A DNA stretch of 6,122 nucleotides from Bacilli bacterium (GTDB lineage Bacteria; Bacillota_I; Bacilli_A; RF39; UBA660): contig CAADST010000060.1 of the NCBI GenBank assembly GCA_900751815.1, positions 1-6,122 of the forward strand, written 5' to 3'. Below are positions 5,344 to 6,122 of the stretch, piece after piece. Numbering within the stretch: the first letter of the stretch is position 1; every line of letters begins with the position of its first letter. A program made the position numbers and the translations under genes. Under the pieces are notes generated by a model, which did not search any database, was not told where the DNA came from, and saw only the letters and a program-made list of their open reading frames with translations.

Positions 5344-6122
5344 ATGTTAAGTAACGAAGAAATAAGAAAAGCATTTCAAAATATTGATATTTCAAGATAT
5401 GATTCTAGATTATCACCACATATAGCTAGGCAAGAAGAAGCTAAAAGACTTTATAATCAAATTGAAAAAATGATTAAATCAAGGAATAATGGGTTAGATG
5501 CAGATGATATTGATATAGCTTTAAATATCTTTAAGAATCAAGAACAAATGTCTATATTAAATGAAGCTTACAATAGAGCTATTAATGAGTCACGAAGAGA
5601 TGAAAGAGTTGAATTTAGAAGAGAAAAAAAAGAATTTAACAGGCAAGTCACGAAAATTGTTGCAGGAGTTATGGCTGCTTTAATTATTAGTTGTGCTGCT
5701 GGGAAAGTAATGAAACCAATTAATCCAGATTTACAAGTAAACACTAATACTACTACAGTTAGTGAGATTGCTACAGTGCCTCAAGCCCATGTAGAACAAG
5801 GTTTTTATACACCAGATGAGCCAAATTATAGTACTAGCGATATTCATCAAATGGCCGATGATATACTCAATTATCAGGGAGCGGTTAATTATGATTTTGT
5901 AATATATAGTTATTTTTTAGAATTAAATAAAGAACCATTACTTGTAACTAATTATATGAATGAATTATTTAGTTATTTGTATCAAACAATAAATTATGAT
6001 CAATTTTCTTATGATGAAAATTTAGTAAAATCTCTACATTATCCATCATTTGATCAATATTTAGAAGCTCATGGTTATAGTAGTGTTGCTCAATATAAAA
6101 GGATAATGAAAAATATGGTATC
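5344..6122 (+). CDS. Partial single-pass membrane protein of unknown function (3' end outside window)
   Basis: 259 codons plus two bases are visible and the frame is open to the window edge. The start ATG has SD GGAAGGTG (5330-5337) six bases upstream; nearby ATGs at 5328 and 5339 are out of frame. Residues 1-100 are charged and helical, with a dense Arg/Glu stretch at 83-99 just before the membrane. 103-122 (KIVAGVMAALIISCAAGK) is one transmembrane helix. After it comes a Thr/Asn-rich linker (about 125-165), then an aromatic, Tyr-rich helical domain (166 onward, for example YDFVIYSYFLELNKEP and YPSFDQYLEAHGYSS). The basic pre-membrane side suggests the N-terminus is in the cytosol and the rest outside. 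I recognise no family. It is transcribed divergently from the McrB-like operon and could share control with it or be an unrelated neighbour. It is incomplete, not broken, as far as can be seen. Confidence 0.8.
   Translation, partial: MLSNEEIRKAFQNIDISRYDSRLSPHIARQEEAKRLYNQIEKMIKSRNNGLDADDIDIALNIFKNQEQMSILNEAYNRAINESRRDERVEFRREKKEFNRQVTKIVAGVMAALIISCAAGKVMKPINPDLQVNTNTTTVSEIATVPQAHVEQGFYTPDEPNYSTSDIHQMADDILNYQGAVNYDFVIYSYFLELNKEPLLVTNYMNELFSYLYQTINYDQFSYDENLVKSLHYPSFDQYLEAHGYSSVAQYKRIMKNMV

Overview
The window is strongly AT-rich. It has Shine-Dalgarno sites that match the Firmicutes anti-SD (AAGGAGG, AGGTGAT, GGAAGGTG) and compact, nearly gap-free operons. All tryptophans checked are TGG, so the standard bacterial code (table 11) fits rather than the Mycoplasma code. 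This suggests a low-GC Firmicutes lineage, possibly an uncultured Bacilli/Mollicutes-related gut bacterium. That assignment rests on composition and style, not on a marker gene.

Left edge (1-217): a compact candidate type I toxin-antitoxin locus. A 27-residue hydrophobic peptide with a charged tail (44-127, +) follows a perfect AAGGAGG. A convergent antisense RNA of about 63 nt is predicted on the minus strand, with a TTGTAA-17-TATATT promoter and a clear intrinsic terminator. The toxin leader and the 3' hairpin region share complementary and direct repeats, the arrangement known from Fst/par-type and 'holin-like toxin' loci.

Middle (218-5257, minus strand): one tight four-gene operon. It has an extended -10 promoter at 5229-5257 and an intrinsic terminator at 218-248 that overlaps the last stop codon. 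In transcription order the genes are: an unrecognised 357-aa protein; a 501-aa McrB-like AAA+ NTPase carried on an N-terminal membrane segment and a short coiled coil; a DUF2357/McrC-N-like partner that ends without a visible nuclease domain; and a 422-aa single-pass membrane protein. The last protein has a cytosolic N-terminal domain, nine 12-residue aspartate-rich (thrombospondin-3/EF-loop-like) repeats with CDxNC cysteine pairs, and a beta-rich exterior domain. Gaps of 2, 0-9 and 11 nt argue that all four products work together.

My reading is that this is a membrane-bound, apparently nuclease-less relative of McrBC-type AAA modules, coupled to an exported, probably calcium-binding protein. 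Its role (defence, envelope stress or surface remodelling) cannot be settled from sequence alone.

Right edge (5296-6122, +): a divergently transcribed gene encodes a single-pass membrane protein of unknown function and runs off the window. The 144-nt divergent intergenic region carries both promoters. No tRNA, rRNA, CRISPR array, transposase or integrase was seen.
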